A DNA stretch of 64,000 nucleotides from Paulownia fortunei. Lineage: Eukaryota; Streptophyta; Magnoliopsida; Lamiales; Paulowniaceae. Below are positions 45,729-58,703 of this stretch, piece after piece. A program made the position numbers and the translations under genes. The stretch is taken from NCBI GenBank assembly GCA_019321725.1, contig CM033118.1, positions 8,272,071 to 8,336,070 of the forward strand, in the 5' to 3' direction. Under the pieces are notes generated by a model, which ran no database searches, was not told where the DNA came from, and was given only the letters and a program-made list of their open reading frames with translations. Numbering within the stretch: position 1 is the first letter of the stretch; each line of letters starts with the position of its first letter.

Positions 45729-47200
45729 TTAGGGGATTTTGAACAAAAAATAAGCAAAGGGAATATTAATATGTAATTTCTTATAAACTTCAAAAAACTT
45801 CTTAAAATGTGTTTCCCATTGTGCTTTCTTTAAAGCTAAAGAAAAAGGGAAAAGGATACTTATCATTTTAGATGGAGCAATCGAAATTGAAAAGGTGCTA
45901 GGCTTGGATGTGTGTTTGTCCTCCTTCTTTTGTCTTTCCACTTGTTGCACTTTGGTGTTAATCTCCTTCTCACTTCTCAACATGATCACGTTGACTTGTG
46001 CTTAGGTATTTTTCTTAGTATAACTTGGTAAAGCTCCTTGCACTCACCCTAAAATCATGCTTGCAATTTGGCCCACTTATGTTTCCAATTCCAAGTTGAA
46101 GCTCTTAGTTTTAAAACCTTGTCTCAGTATTTAAATGAATATTTTTCTCCAAATTTAGCTTTTTCTCTTGAGGTGGGTAGCCGGGTGGTGGGGACTTTAC
46201 CATACCTTGATTTTTTTGAAAAATGTGCTTTGATTTCATGGATTACCCTATGAGAAGTTATGGTGATTCCTCCATCCGGGGTTGCATGTATTTTAGTATG
46301 GATTATTTCATTGTCTATTGAAGTTCCCAACAAAATTAACTTGCTCGGATAAGGATAAAAATGAATCCCCAACTTAGCACTTGATGATATAGTGTCCACC
46401 TCCATATAACTCACATGTGATGGTTTATACCTTTATTGCAGAAGCACCCATGCTATCTATCTTCTTGTTTAATGCTTTGTTTTAAGTGAAAAAAGATGAG
46501 TTTGTGCCAATAGTGTGCACCCTTACTGTTCTCTTTCCCAATCTCATATCCGTTTGCCATTGATAACTATTGGATGTTATTTCTTCCAACAACGCATATG
46601 CTTCTTCTAGAGTTTTCCTTTTGATTGTGCCTCCTACCGCTGTATCTATATATATTGGTTAGAGGGTGATAGGCTATTATAAAATATTTGAACTTGAAGC
46701 CATGTGGGCAAACCATGGTGGGGACAAATCCTTAAACCTCTCACATGCTTTATATATAGTCTCCAACTCAAATTGTGCAAAAGTAGAGATGTCATTATCA
46801 TCTTCATAGTTTTGGAGGGTGGAAAGTATTTGGCAAGGAAAGCTTGTGCTATGGCCTCTCAAGTTGTAATGGATTCGATGGGTAAAGAGTTGAGCTAATA
46901 CTTAGCTTTGTCCCATAAAGAAAATGGAAATAGCCTCAAAAGAATTGCATCATCGATTACTCTGCTATGCTTGAAAGTGTCACATATCTCAAGAAAGTTG
47001 GCAATCTGGGTATTGGGTTCGTCACTTGGCAATCCACCAAATTGCACTGAAGTTTGGATCATTTGTATGATTGCTAGTTTGACCTCAAATGTGTTTGCTT
47101 GCATGGTCGGCCTTCGAATACTTGATATTATCCTATTAACCGATAGTTTAGCATAATCCAATAATGATCTATTATCACCGTCTTGATCGTTGTTAGCCAT
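45729..47200 (-). pseudogene. Gypsy gag (G2)
   Basis: Starts at 47200 (frame 46895-47200) with RSLLDYAKLSVN, VQFGGLPSDEPNTQIANFLE and LRLFPFSLWDKAKY. It continues in 46677-46862 (DISTFAQFELETIYKACERF), through a region with EEAYALLEE and a zinc knuckle CELYGGGHYIIKC near 46380-46418 whose second Cys is Tyr, to 45729-45989 (THFKKFFEVYKKLHINIPFA). Order and motifs match plant Athila/Tat-type gag. At least four breaks. Confidence 0.8.
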
Positions 47201-47369
47201 TTTCTCCTTTAGTTTTTTTAATAAATAAGGAAGAGTTCTTTCAATCTTTGGGTCATATTACTCAAGATCCCGAGTGGATGAACGTTTCATGTACCAACGA
47301 ACTCCTACAAAACAAATACAAAAACTCCTAAATAACTTGAACAAAAATGAAAGAAAGAAAATAAAAATG

Positions 47370-48738
47370 ATATGTGTTGGTTTAACAATCCTAACACAAG
47401 TGCACGGTACCAAGTTTTAGCATAGAGAGATGAGAAGTGTTGTCGTGTCCCAAGTAAGTGTGTGTGCAAGTACCAAATTATAGACCACACAATTATACTC
47501 AACCGATCTTTATTTGATGTAGTTATTAAAAACTAAAAATAATTTAACTACGCAAAAAATAAAATCAAGGAATGCATGGGATAGAGTTCAAGAAACAGAA
47601 GAGTCAAGACCATGGATCACTATTTTACTTCATCATGAGTTTCACAAGCTCATGGTATGGGAATTCTAAATATATAAGATAATCTTTCCCAAGATATATC
47701 AAATTTACCACTAGAAAATTACTAGTTATATCTTTATAACAGGTTTAACTAAACTAATGATAAATTGAACTTTGTGACTTCCTTTAGATTTCGACTTTAA
47801 CATCTATGGCTACTACGTATACTAAATTTGATACCCCTATAGCAACCTAGTCTATGACATACACTACACGAGCCCTTGTTATAACATTACCTTCCGGTAT
47901 CAATCACAACAACAATGATCATCTTGAAATTGTCCAAACCTCAAAACAACATTAAAAACATAATGTATGCTCATCACATATAAACAATCATCCTCACCAC
48001 AAACATGATAGTAATTCATAAATCTATAAAAAGGGCTTTCCAAGCCTTGATAAAATATGGTTTATTCATAGTGAAATAAAATAAATACCAATTGTCTCCC
48101 AACAACATGGTTTTCACAAGTTTTCAAAACTAAAATAATTTAAAGAAGAAACTAAGATAGAAGAGTAAAACTACTAAATGATTCTTCACTTCTAGCCTTG
48201 TTTATTCAATGTCCAATATTGCTCATTCTCTTCTTGGGTCCAAATCCCAATCTCCTTGACAATGGGTGTGTGCGCTCTTAGTGTAGAGTGTAGAAATATA
48301 GATAAATATGTATTTTGGGTGGAGAGGAAATATGTGTGAGAATTTGGTGTAAAGTGTATTGGGTGATGAGTGAATCATGTAAAGTGTAATGTGAATTGTG
48401 TTTATATAGTGTATATGCAATAGTGTATCACATAGATTGTGATGTATGAGTTGTATATAATGTGTTATCATGGAAGATGTCAAAATAGGCCTTTTTTCAC
48501 ATTTGTTGCACAAAATTAGCATTGGAATATTTTTTGTTACGTCACCTGGTGCTACAGCTCAAGTTTTTGGCACTATAACGCCAAAACTTTAGCACTCCCC
48601 TATAAAACTGTTGTTGTAGCACGAGTTTTCAGCATTGTAGCAACAAAACTTTAGCATGCTTCTAAAAAACTGGCGCTGCATCAACTAATTGTCCAGTTTC
48701 AATTAATGATAAATAAATTACCAATTTTACTAATATAT
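47370..48738 (-). repeat. 5' LTR of G2
   Basis: Homologous in reverse orientation to 58930-60080: CCAAGTTTTAGCATAG near 47410 matches the complement of CTATACTAAAACTTG near 60025, and the segment ATCTTCCATGATAACAC (complement, near 48475) matches 59018-59034. A cluster of GGTGCTA/TAGCAC words lies at 48545-48690. Edges are approximate. Bases 47201-47369 are the leader, without a clear primer site. Confidence 0.7.
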
Positions 48739-48819
48739 TTTTGAGAAGACTATTCGTACAAGAGTATAATAGCAGGCACTAATTGACACACTAGACACTA
48801 CTATGAAAATATCCCATTT

Positions 48820-49190
48820 ACCTATATACCTCATGCTCATCTTTGCAAGATGTCCTTCAAATTCCTTTTATGATAAGAGCTTGGTCAGTAGATCTACTCT
48901 GTTTTCTACCAAGGCAACTCTCTCCACTTTGACATCGTCTTTACCAATGATCTCATAAATCAAGTGGTATTGCCTCTTGATGTGCTTGGATCTTTGATAA
49001 GATCTTGGGTTATATACTTGCACGATCGCCCCATTGTTATTGTAATACAAAGGTATTAGATTGAAATAGATGAAATGTACCTAACATTTGAATGAATTTC
49101 CTCATCCAAATAGCTTCGTTAGCAACATCATAGTAGTGATGTACTTAGCCCTAGTGGTGAATCTGCAGTCGTCTCCTACTTGGAACTCTT
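48820..49190 (-). pseudogene. Copia RNase H (C5)
   Basis: Frame 48868-49050 reads YNNNGAIVQVYNPRSYQRSK and ends RVDLLTKLLS. The Asp of the S/SDNN block is Asn here. The rest, to 49190, is in other frames. The polypurine tract (minus-strand GGTAAATGGGATATTTT) follows at about 48811-48827. Confidence 0.78.
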
Positions 49191-50260
49191 CCAATTAACT
49201 TACCCACTATTTGTGGTCAATATAAATTTAGACATGGACTTTAAATCGTATACACTAGACTAAAAACTAAAATGTGTTCGTCTTAACTACTTGAAGATTG
49301 TCTTTATGACTTTTATATGTTGTTCATTTGGATTTGACTAATATCTGCTCATGGAGACACTCAAAGCATGTGTGGCATTGGGCCTAGTGTATAGTATAGC
49401 ATACATTATGCTTTTAATGGTGGATACATAAGGTATGTGAGTCATCCTCTCTTGTTCCTCAGTAGTCGTTGGGGACATATACTTAGAGAGAAAGGAATAC
49501 CTCATCGGCTAGAGACCCCTCTCAGATTACTCTATGCTAAACCTCTTTAGTATCTTATCTCTATACATGGATTGGATAACTCGATTATCCTTTTGGATCT
49601 ATCTCTATAGATCTTAATCCTTCATATGTAAAATGCTTCTCCCAAATCCTTTATGGAAAATTGAGTAGACAACCAAGCCTTGGTTGCTTGTAACATCCCT
49701 ACATCATTCCTAATGAGTAGGACATAAAGTACAATAGTTACCACTTTTCTCCCACGAACCTTCTTGTACACTCATGGTTCATTCAGATTCTTGAGAAAAC
49801 TAAAAGATTGTTAAATTCGAATGTTCCAGCTTTAGAAAGCTTGTTTGAGTCCATCTATAGATCTCTAAAGCTTGTAAACCTTTTGCTTACTTCATTTGGA
49901 TATGAAGCCCTCAAACCATCTCATGTAGATCTTTTTCTTATATTGTCATTGAGGAAGATGATCTTCACTTTCATTTGTCATATCTCAAAATATATTGATA
50001 TATATAGCAAGATCCGAATAGATTTAAGTATCGCCACTAGTGAGAAGGTTTCTTGATAGTCAATTTCTTGTCTTTGAGTATAATCTTTGAAACCAGTCAT
50101 GCCTTTTAGGTCACTACTTCTCCATCTACTCCAAACTTATATTTATAGACCCATTTAAAGCCAATGGGTACAATACTGTATGGTGGGTCCACCAAGGTCC
50201 AAAACTTATTGGAGTACATGATGGCATTCTCAAATTGAATAGCATACTACCATCTTTCCA
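49191..50260 (-). pseudogene. Copia reverse transcriptase (C5), catalytic site deleted
   Basis: Fragments throughout, including the thumb block near 49480-49640. At about 49718-49725 the sequence that encodes YVDD in C1, C4 and C6 is missing: AATGAGTAGGA joins straight to CATAAAGTACAATAG. The best colinear markers are ATGGAAAATTGAGTAGACAA near 49652 and the block near 50150. Confidence 0.72.
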
Positions 50261-50895
50261 AATCAATGTTAAACATCACTTCTCCATAGTTCCTTGGATT
50301 ACTATCCAAGGGCAATCCCTCTTTGTTCCTCTCTAACAAGAAGCCATACCTATTATGTTGCTTTAAGATCATTTTGGATCTACTAGGAGGGTATGTGTCA
50401 AAGTGTTAGTTGTTGGTAATTCAGCCACTATCGCCAGTTGTGGGACTTGTTGTGGATCTTGAATTTTTTCAAGTTCTACAACCTTGCCATTTCTATCTAA
50501 TAGAAATGCCTCTTCAAGGAAGGTAGCATTCCTCAAAATAAATACTTTTATTTCTAAGGGGTCAAATAAATATTATCTAATAGTTTCCTATGGATACCTA
50601 TGAATTTATATAAGATGGATTTCATAAGCAACTAATCTGGCACTAGATGCTTCATATTAGCCAAGCAACCCCATACCCTAAGCTATTTGTAAGAAGGGGT
50701 CTAACCATACCACATCTCATATGATGTTTTAGTCATTGACTTTGATGGCACTCTATTTAGTAGATATGTCGCCATTTACAAAGTATTACTTTAAAATAAA
50801 AGAGGAAGACCAATTAAACTCATCACAGATTGTATCATGTGTAACAGAGTTTGGTTTCTATGCTCAACTCAACAACAACGTTAAGTTTTTATGCT
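50261..50895 (-). pseudogene. Copia integrase tail joined to gag (C5)
   Basis: Aligns with 14400-15050 of C1 (linker, FLEE block near 50510, tail near 50640). At about 50895 homology jumps to the position equal to 16440 of C1, removing about 1.4 kb (integrase core, protease, gag C-terminus). Confidence 0.7.
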
Positions 50896-51209
50896 AACCT
50901 ACCAGACATGTTCATACAACTCTTGCAAGTGAAGGTGAATATAAGCAGCATGTGCCATATTCTCATGTTACCTCTGCAACTCATTTGACATTGATGATAT
51001 TATACAACATCGAGCTTGCAAATCATTCACAGCTTGCTTGTGATATTCTTCAAACTCTTAGTTAGTGGCATCCACCGGTGGAGGCATCATATCAAGGACA
51101 TAAGCCCTCTTTTCAAAGTAGAGAACAATCTGAAGGCTCCTAAGCTGACATAGTTGGGACTAGTTAATTTATTGGTGTTCAGAATTGATGCAAGCGGATT
51201 TTTGGTCAT
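50896..51209 (-). pseudogene. Copia gag N-terminus (C5)
   Basis: ATG at 51209 opens MTKNPLASILNTNKLTSPNY, nearly the same as C1, then frameshifts. It ends at the deletion junction near 50896. Confidence 0.78.
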
Positions 51210-53278
51210 TTTGAGATCAAATCTACAAAACATGCGAGGAAAAAAAATAAGCATATATTTCACTATATATTCATTAATAACATGGTCTTAATTATAAATA
51301 ACACCCACTATTTTATTCAAATCCCATCACCCTCTAGATGGTGATTCAAGAAATCTAATTTTCTAGTAGGCTTACGAGCCATTTAATATTTATATGTCAA
51401 TTTTATGAGTACAGATAAAATACCAAAAGATAACTAAGTATATTAGTAGTTGCATAACTATGCAATCCTCAAGCTATTAGTCTCACTTCTTCCCATATGC
51501 CCTAATTTTATGATCATATATGGTACTAAGTGTTAAGCATAACCCATCAAACCTCCACGTATATGGAACATCTGAACATCTCACGACTTATCAATGACGA
51601 TAAAGACAAGACCATCATATGGGCATCTCTATGTTTAGTAGAGATCACAACTTTCCATCAATTAGGCATCCCAATATTCATGGACAATTTACTAAATGCG
51701 GTAGCATCATCATATCTTCTACTTTTAATGGAAGTCATGGATGATTAAGCCAAACTTAAGTTTGCCCATTTTTTCTTCATATCAAATTTAATTAAAAAAC
51801 CTTAAACTTGACTTTCAAATGAGGTTTCAATTTTATGATTCCAAAACCTCATCCTAAGTTTGTTTATTTAATGTTGTACTATCCTAGTGATTACAAGCAT
51901 AATCCCAAGAAAAGAATTAAATAAACCTATACATGCATCTACCATACATGAATAATAAAGGGATAATCATGGTTTAAATCTTATGCATTCCACTTGAGCC
52001 AATGTGGATCTAGGATAGTCTAAAGGAAGCAATTAAAATAAAATAGATCCTATCTATTATATGAATGTATCACCCATACATTTATATGCCTTCATTCCTT
52101 TCTTTTCTCCTCCCTGCTCCTTCTTCTTGTCTAATAAAAAGAAAATATTATCAATCTAATTCTACTCTCATTACATGTGCTATATAACAACAGATCTTGG
52201 AATTTATTGTAATATGAGGTACATAGAAGGGAGAGAGAATTTATATTTAGAAAAAATAGAGAAAATGTGAGATATACTTGCCTCATTTTAATTAAAATCC
52301 AAAGCAATAAAAAACATTCATAGAACGTCCAAAATTAAATGGTCACGGCTTCATGATCATCCTCACTAACATACATCCTAATTTATACATCACATGTAAT
52401 AAATTCAAAGCATGTAAATCAACCATATATTTAACTTGTCATTTTTCAAGTTTGGAAATTAAACTCGTGATTTTTCAATAAGAGTTTTTTGTTTCACAAA
52501 TTAAAATTTAAAATTAATTTTAATTTTTAAAAATCAATTTTGCACAAAACACGTCATAATAGGCAACAGACACATTTGCTGCCCGCAAACGCACAACACA
52601 TTTTGGGTGCTCAGCACCCTATGTTGTGCAAAATAGGGGCACATTGGGTTATTGCCCAGTATGTGACATTGGGTGCCTAGGGAACCTATCATCCATACAT
52701 GAGTCCCTAGCGAGCGTGCGCACACCTTATTGCCTGGTGATAGGCTATCATACGGCCTGTTGCCCATTTAGGCGAACTTCATATTGGGCATGGTTTTATG
52801 AGACCTCGGCACATCAAGCTATCATACCTAACACTTGCGCAAACCTACCTAGTGTCTACCAATGTTGGGATGATACCAACATCATCTGCATAGCTGCTGC
52901 TAAGAAACTATTTCTTAGAGGCTTCACGTCATTTCTTGGGCTACACTTAGCAACCCCACTGTATGCAGGTTTAGGCAGCAACACCTAGGTATGCGATGGG
53001 CTAGCCCGTATATATGGGTGGAACAGTTCCAACCGCCACGTCGCTGGTCTTCCTGGCTAGTCTACATGTCATGCACGACAGTGGGTAGCAGTTTTTCTTC
53101 AATGTTTTTTATTTGTTGTTTGTGTGATCATGTTCAAGATTTAACAATTAAGTTTAACATGCAAAATAAAATATTTAATCCCAAATAAAAATGCGCAATT
53201 ATATATATATAATTAATCATAAGAATTTATTTAGGAATTCACTCGAGAAAGTAATCAGATTTAAAAACCTAGGCTTTG
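51210..53278 (-). other. 5' leader of C5 with GC-rich island
   Basis: Gag-proximal block CCCACTATTTTATTCAAATC near 51305. Degenerate paired motifs at about 51580-51599 (TCACGACTTATCAATGAC) and 51663-51687. AT-rich middle. GC-rich island at about 52555-53095 that gives open frames on both strands with no recognisable protein. Confidence 0.7.
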
Positions 53279-53292
53279 ATACCACTATTGGG
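53279..53292 (-). other. Primer-binding site of C5
   Basis: Plus strand GATACCACTATTGGG: on the minus strand the LTR end CCCAATA is followed by GTGGTATCAAAGC, one base from the Met-tRNA site GGTATCAGAGC. Confidence 0.72.
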
Positions 53293-55126
53293 TTAAATAA
53301 TTAAAACATGCAATCCTAGATTCACTATCTATTAATCAATTTGCATCTGAATTACTACCTTACTTAAAAATAAAAGTTTCACAATTACCTAAATTACAAG
53401 CACTCCAAATGAAGCTGACTTGAACGATTCAAATCATGGCTAGATTAGAATTTAATTTGCTATAGGAATCTAAACATCTTTCCTCTAATAGTTACCACAC
53501 CTCAAGTAAGACCACCATTTCACGAACCTTCCTAAAAATGATAAATATTTATTTGTAATAAAATTTGGAAGTGTAGATTTAATTCTAATATCAACTTGTA
53601 TTAAGAAAATTAATCTAAATATCAAAAGTATGGAACCTTTTGATAAAATAAGATTCAAGCCTAAAAGAGAGAAGATGAGCATATATCTTGCACTGGGGGG
53701 GTTGAATTTCTGCTCTATTGAAGCATCTGTTTTGGCCCCCTCAATGAGGTGTATTTATACATCTCTTTGTTTGATCCCTAATCCCATTAGGTATCTAATC
53801 CCCTTTTATCTCAATCTTGTTTATATCAAAATAGGAGTCTTTGATTTATTTTGTTTTTTAGACTCAAAGTCCAAATTTGTTTCTATTTAAGACATGGGGT
53901 CTTTAATTCTTAATTAGAGACTCTTAATGGGTTTCTCTTACAAGCCCATTAACTTTGGGCTTGGACTTTAATTAATCTCTATCAACTAATCAAGCCCGAA
54001 CTAATTGAATTAGGCCCAATGTAAATAAACATGTTATTTATATTAGTTAAATTCATTTAACCCCTTAAATTGATTTAAAACTTATTAAATAATGGATCCA
54101 ATCAATTAATAATTTCACTCCCAAAAAAGCCCCTAATCTTTATTAAGTCCAATTATATGATTGGATGATTTAATTCCTTAAATTAATACTTGCTCAAATT
54201 AATTAATATTCATTAATTATTTTAATCCAACTCCTTGGATTATATTCTAAATAGAAGTGGACTATCCGGATTCGTGTATCACCCATTATGTTCACAACTA
54301 AGTTAGTTGTGGGTTTGCATTCAACTCTTGCAACTTAATGAATATAAAAATATATTTTGATTGATTAATCTAATTAATTAATCTATCTTGGAATTAAAAC
54401 TAACACCTTAATTCTAAAAACGTCACAAGTTAAGAAAAACACCTAGCAATGCATATTGACTACCTAGTTTTAGGTGAATTAACAGGTAAACCTATTTCTA
54501 TTATGAGTATCATGCAAGTCCAGTCCTTCCGTCAACTAACCTCCCGTTTAAGTTTAGGGCAAGGATTATTAATCAAAATCCTAGTTGGCTTAACAAAATA
54601 TAATTTTATTTATAGTCTTATTAACTCTTGATGAATTATTAGAAAATCTTCATTTAATATTCGTTCTACTCTGGTCAAAGACTTTTGAGTTAAGGACCAT
54701 GAAATGTATAGTAGATTCGCCTATTCTACCAAATAAGTATGAGTTCTTTGTTGGTCATTCATTAACCTCCATATATGAGGATCATGTGCCCAATATAAAT
54801 CCCTTATGATTGTCATAATTGGAAAATACATTAAAGTATGCGATGTCATGCACAAGGCTAGCTTGTTGCCTCAAGTCCAAAGACTAATTCTTAAACTATC
54901 GTAACCAAAAAATTCTCATTTGACAAATAATATTTCTAGTTCAGCATACTCGTTCTCCAACAAGGACCCACACACATGCACTAGTATCCCCATGCCGATG
55001 TTTATGGAGCTAGGCATTCTCTTTTTGAGCATGTATCATGTGCGTGAGTCTTACAAGCTTATTGATGTTCTATCTCAATGAACCCTTGATTTTGAACTAG
55101 TTTAAGACCAAAGCCTTTAGGTGCAT
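53293..55126 (-). repeat. 5' LTR of C5 (start cut by C6)
   Basis: Homologous to the C1 LTR from its inner end outward (CACACCTCAAG block, AT-rich TTAATTAA run near 54000-54250, CTCCATATATGAGG near 54767, CATGCACTAGTATCC near 54974). Its first roughly 330 bp are absent because C6 interrupts at 55126. TATA-like box TATAAATA (minus) at 53752-53759. Confidence 0.8.
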
Positions 55127-57218
55127 TGTTGGGTTCGTATATCCTTTGATGGATATGCGGTGGAAATTTAAAATTAAAACATGCATATTAAATATGAACA
55201 TTCAATCCCGAGAATAGATAAAACTATTTAATTTGCGTATGAATTACTCGTTTAATCACATTAAATATAAATCATAAGAATACCTCAATTAAGCACTCCA
55301 GTTGATGTAGGGTGTGAAGGAATTTAAATTCCTAATCTTTCTTATGAACTTTTCATAAGAATTCCCAAATAGATTCGCTAATGGTTCCAAGTGTATCCCC
55401 TTTAATGGTATCCATACTTTGAGCAAATCTACAAGCCTTGAATCATTTTAGTGAATTCAATCTTTTTATTTATAGTCTTTTTGTTTGGGAGTCAGGTTTA
55501 ATTCTTTAATGCAATAAGATGAATAAAGCCCTGAACCTTCAAAGAGGGTTTAAAATCTTCCGGATGGGAAAATAATTTTCTTGGAAAGAAGAAAAGACAA
55601 GAGAAAAAAGAGGGGGGATGAAAGCTTGTATGCTAGAGCATGTGAAAATGAGCCCCTTTGTGTGTATCTATATACATAATGTGGTCTTTGTCCTAATCCC
55701 ATTAGGACTCTACTATCTTTCTTTCTTATCTCTTATTTTTCAATCTATGACTAGGATTTAATATCTTGTTTTCCAAGACTCCTATGGGCCCATTAACCTT
55801 AGCCCTCTCCTACAAGCCCATTAACCTTGGCTTGGACTTAATTAATTTAATTAAATTCAACTAATTGATCCTATTAATTAATTCAGTCTAATTTGATTAG
55901 TTGATCCAATTAATTAATTCAGTCTAATTTGATTAGTTGATCTAATCAATTAATTAATTAGTTCCAAAAAAGCTACCTAATCATATTATGCCCAATTAAT
56001 TAATCATATTATTTAAGTAGTTAAACTTATTTAACTTCTTAAATAAATTTAAGTCCATGAATTAATTAATCCCATCAATTAATTACGTCACTCTATATGA
56101 GCCCCTAATCTTAATTAGGTCCAATTAAGTAATCCAATTATTCAATTAGATGAAATAATTTAACTCAAATTAATTCTAGCTCAAATTAACTAATCTTCAT
56201 TAATTAACTTAATCCAACCCTTTAGATCACATTCTAGATACGAAGTGGATTATCTTGATTTGTGTGTGACTATTAGGTTCACAATTAAGCTATTAGTAAG
56301 TTTACAACTTTTGCAACTTAGTGAATAAATTAATATTCTGATTAATTAACTTAATTATTTAATCCTCTTGAAATTAACTTCTTAATTCCAAGAACTTCAT
56401 AAGTTATGAGAAGCACCTACCAGTGCATCATGACTACCTAGTCTTTAGTGAATAGCAAGCGAACCTATTTTAGTTATAAATACCATTCAAAATACAGTCC
56501 CTCCATTAACTAATCTCCCAATTAAGTTTAGGGGTAGGAAAATCCTATCTTAACTCAATAACTATGATTCCAATTCAAATCATATTGATTATTTGATGAA
56601 TAATTAGAAACCCCTCATCTAATATTCATCATGCCTTGGCTATGGTATGAAGACATAGGAGATCCAACTATTTTACAAGATAGGTGATGGATCTTTTGTT
56701 GCCATTTATTAACCTTCATACAAGAAGATCATGCACCCAATGTAAATTTATTATGATTGCCATACAATTGAGAAATACATCAAAGTGCAAGATGTCGTGC
56801 ATAAGGCTACCATGATGTCTCAAATCTAAAGATTATTTAAGGCACTATCATTACTACAAAATTATCATTCGATGAAGAATGTTTCACATTGAGAATTTCC
56901 TGTGGGCAGGTTTGGTGTACTTATTCTCCAATAAGAACCTACATATATGCACTAGCATTGCTGCACCGATACTTATGAAGAGAGACATCCTCTTTTCGAG
57001 CATGCATCATGTGTGCGAGTCTATTGGGCTTATCAATGTCCCATCTTAATGAACCTTAAACTCGAAACTTATTTAAGGTCATAGCCACAGAGATATATTC
57101 TATGATCATCATTATTTGTGTGACCATGCATCATAACTATGTATGATTTATGAGCTTTATCTAATTGATTAAAATAATTGAAGATAAAATATATTTATTT
57201 CAATAATATACTTTTAAA
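55127..57218 (-). repeat. 3' LTR of C6
   Basis: Plus-strand start TGTTGGGTTCGTATATCC. It aligns with the C1 LTR along its length, ending at ATTCTATGATCATCATTATT and TATCTAATTGATTAAAATAA near 57090-57170. A 36-bp unit with CAGTCTAATTTGATTAG is repeated in tandem at about 55874-55945. TATATA (either strand) at 55669-55674. Confidence 0.8.
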
Positions 57219-57628
57219 CAGGGATGGCAATGGGTATGGGTAAAATTTGGACCTACCTGAGACCTGCCCCACCTGCGCCAAATGGGATGGGTCTAAACAG
57301 TATAAATGGGTTTAGGTCAGGTCTTGGGTTTGTCGTTTGCAGAACCGACCCAACCCATTTATTTTTTTATTTTTTTTAAAAAAATATTATATAATTTATA
57401 TGATATTTTAATTAGAAAATATATGTTTTAGAAAGTTTTAATTGAAATATTTTTATAAAATATAATTTTTAATATTTTTTAAATCATAAAATAGGTCTAG
57501 CGTGTTTAAAGGGTCCACCCATTGGGTTCGGGTCTGGGGTAGATTTAGGTATGAGTTCTTAAAAATCTTAACGTGTTATGTCTGGGGTCAGACAAACCTG
57601 ACATAGACCTAACCTACTGCCACCTTTA
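57219..57628. mobile_element. hAT-like non-autonomous DNA transposon
   Basis: About 410 bp. Left end CAGGGATGGCAATGGGT; the right end read in reverse is TAAAGGTGGCAGTAGGT, an imperfect terminal inverted repeat of the CAGGGATGGCAA type seen in plant hAT elements. Flanks CTTTTAAA (57211-57218) and CTTTTGCT (57629-57636) agree at 5 of 8 positions, consistent with a decayed 8-bp target duplication. The interior has no ORF and is AT-rich in the middle. Confidence 0.68.
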
Positions 57629-57632
57629 CTTT

Positions 57633-58703
57633 TGCTCACTGGACACTAATTTAAGAATTTTCCACTTACCCTAGAGCCAATTGTCTATATATCTAAGACT
57701 CATCTTCTCAAGAAATCTTTTAAATGCTTTCAGAGCTAAGGGCTTTGTCAGTTAACAAGCTCATAATTTAACATATTTTTCAATGCTTTTAATAGCACAA
57801 AATAGGACATTTTCTCATATTATGGATAGATTTGTGCACTTACCTTTTAATGTTTGTGTGTAGGTGTGTGTAGATGCAACATGGAGAAAATAAGCTAAAA
57901 GAAGAAGAAAATGAAGAAAAATTGGCTAAGGCAGTTGTGCAGCAGTGCTAAATAGGGCTTTTGAATAAGATTATTTGTGTAAGAGTATAATAACTAGCCA
58001 AACTAATGTGCTCACCAAACACTAATTTAAGAATTTTCCACTTGCCCTAGAGCCAATTATCTATGTAACTAAGACTCATCTTCTCAAGAAATCTTTTAAA
58101 TGCTTTCAGAGCTAAGGGCTTTGTCAGTTAACAAGCTCATAATTTAACATATTTTTCAATTCTTTTAATAGCACAAAATAGGATGTTTTCTCATATTATG
58201 GATGGATTTGTGCACTTACCTTTTAATGTTTGTGTGTAGGTGTGTGTAGATGCAACATGGAGAAAATAAGCTAAAAGAAGAAGAAAATGAAGAAAAATTG
58301 GCTAAGGCAGTTGTGTGGCAGTGCTAAATAGGGCTTTTGAATAAGATTATTTGTGTAAAAGTATAATAGCTAGACAAACTAATTTGCTCACCAAACACTA
58401 ATTTAAGAATTTTCCACTTGCCCTAGAGCCAATTGTCCATGTATTTAAGGCTCATCTTCTCAATAAATCCTTTAAATACTTTTAGAGCTAAGGGCTTTGT
58501 CAGTTAACAAGCTCATAATTTAATATATTTTTTAATGCTTTTAAAAGCATAAAATAGGACGTTTTCTCATATTATGGATGGATTTGTGCACTTACCTTTT
58601 AATGTTTGTGTGTAGGTGTGTGTAGATCCAACATGGAGAAAATAAGCTAAAAGAAGAAGAATGAATAAAAATTGGCTAAGGCAGTCATGACACAGTGCTA
58701 AAT
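57633..58703. repeat. 376-bp tandem array, nearly three units
   Basis: Units start TGCTCA at 57633, 58009 and 58385 (period 376 both times); the third ends near CAGTGCTAAATA at 58703. Each unit holds the C6 polypurine tract and RNase H end, the junction with the inserted G2-type LTR (GTCAGTTAACAAGC), and a piece of Copia LTR start. The units are nearly identical. Confidence 0.85.

Larger units (their letters stand above)
44612..48738 (-). mobile_element. Gypsy fragment G2 (LTR-gag-protease)
   Basis: Minus-strand Gypsy of a different family from G1: 5' LTR about 47370-48738, gag 45729-47200, protease about 45240-45728, then unresolved sequence to 44612. RT, integrase and the 3' LTR are missing. 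It interrupts the LTR of C5 on its right side; the left side abuts C3'. Both edges are estimated from where homology to Copia stops. Confidence 0.78.
48739..55126 (-). mobile_element. Copia element C5, internally deleted, split by neighbours
   Basis: Minus strand. Only about 75 bp of the 3' LTR remain before G2 cuts it; then RNase H, RT, integrase tail, a jump to gag, leader, primer site and 5' LTR. The 5' LTR is cut at 55126 by C6, target sequence TGCAT (55122-55126). Protease, pre-integrase and most of the integrase core are deleted. Confidence 0.82.

Noticed and set aside
52626..52988. 120-residue plus-strand frame in the C5 leader
   Set aside because: Antisense to the element, confined to the GC-rich leader island, no motif, and not conserved in the leaders of C1-C3.
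57633..58703. Tandem units as a CRISPR-like array
   Set aside because: The genome is a plant nuclear one; units are 376 bp, contiguous and without variable spacers. They are explained as a tandem duplication of a transposon junction.
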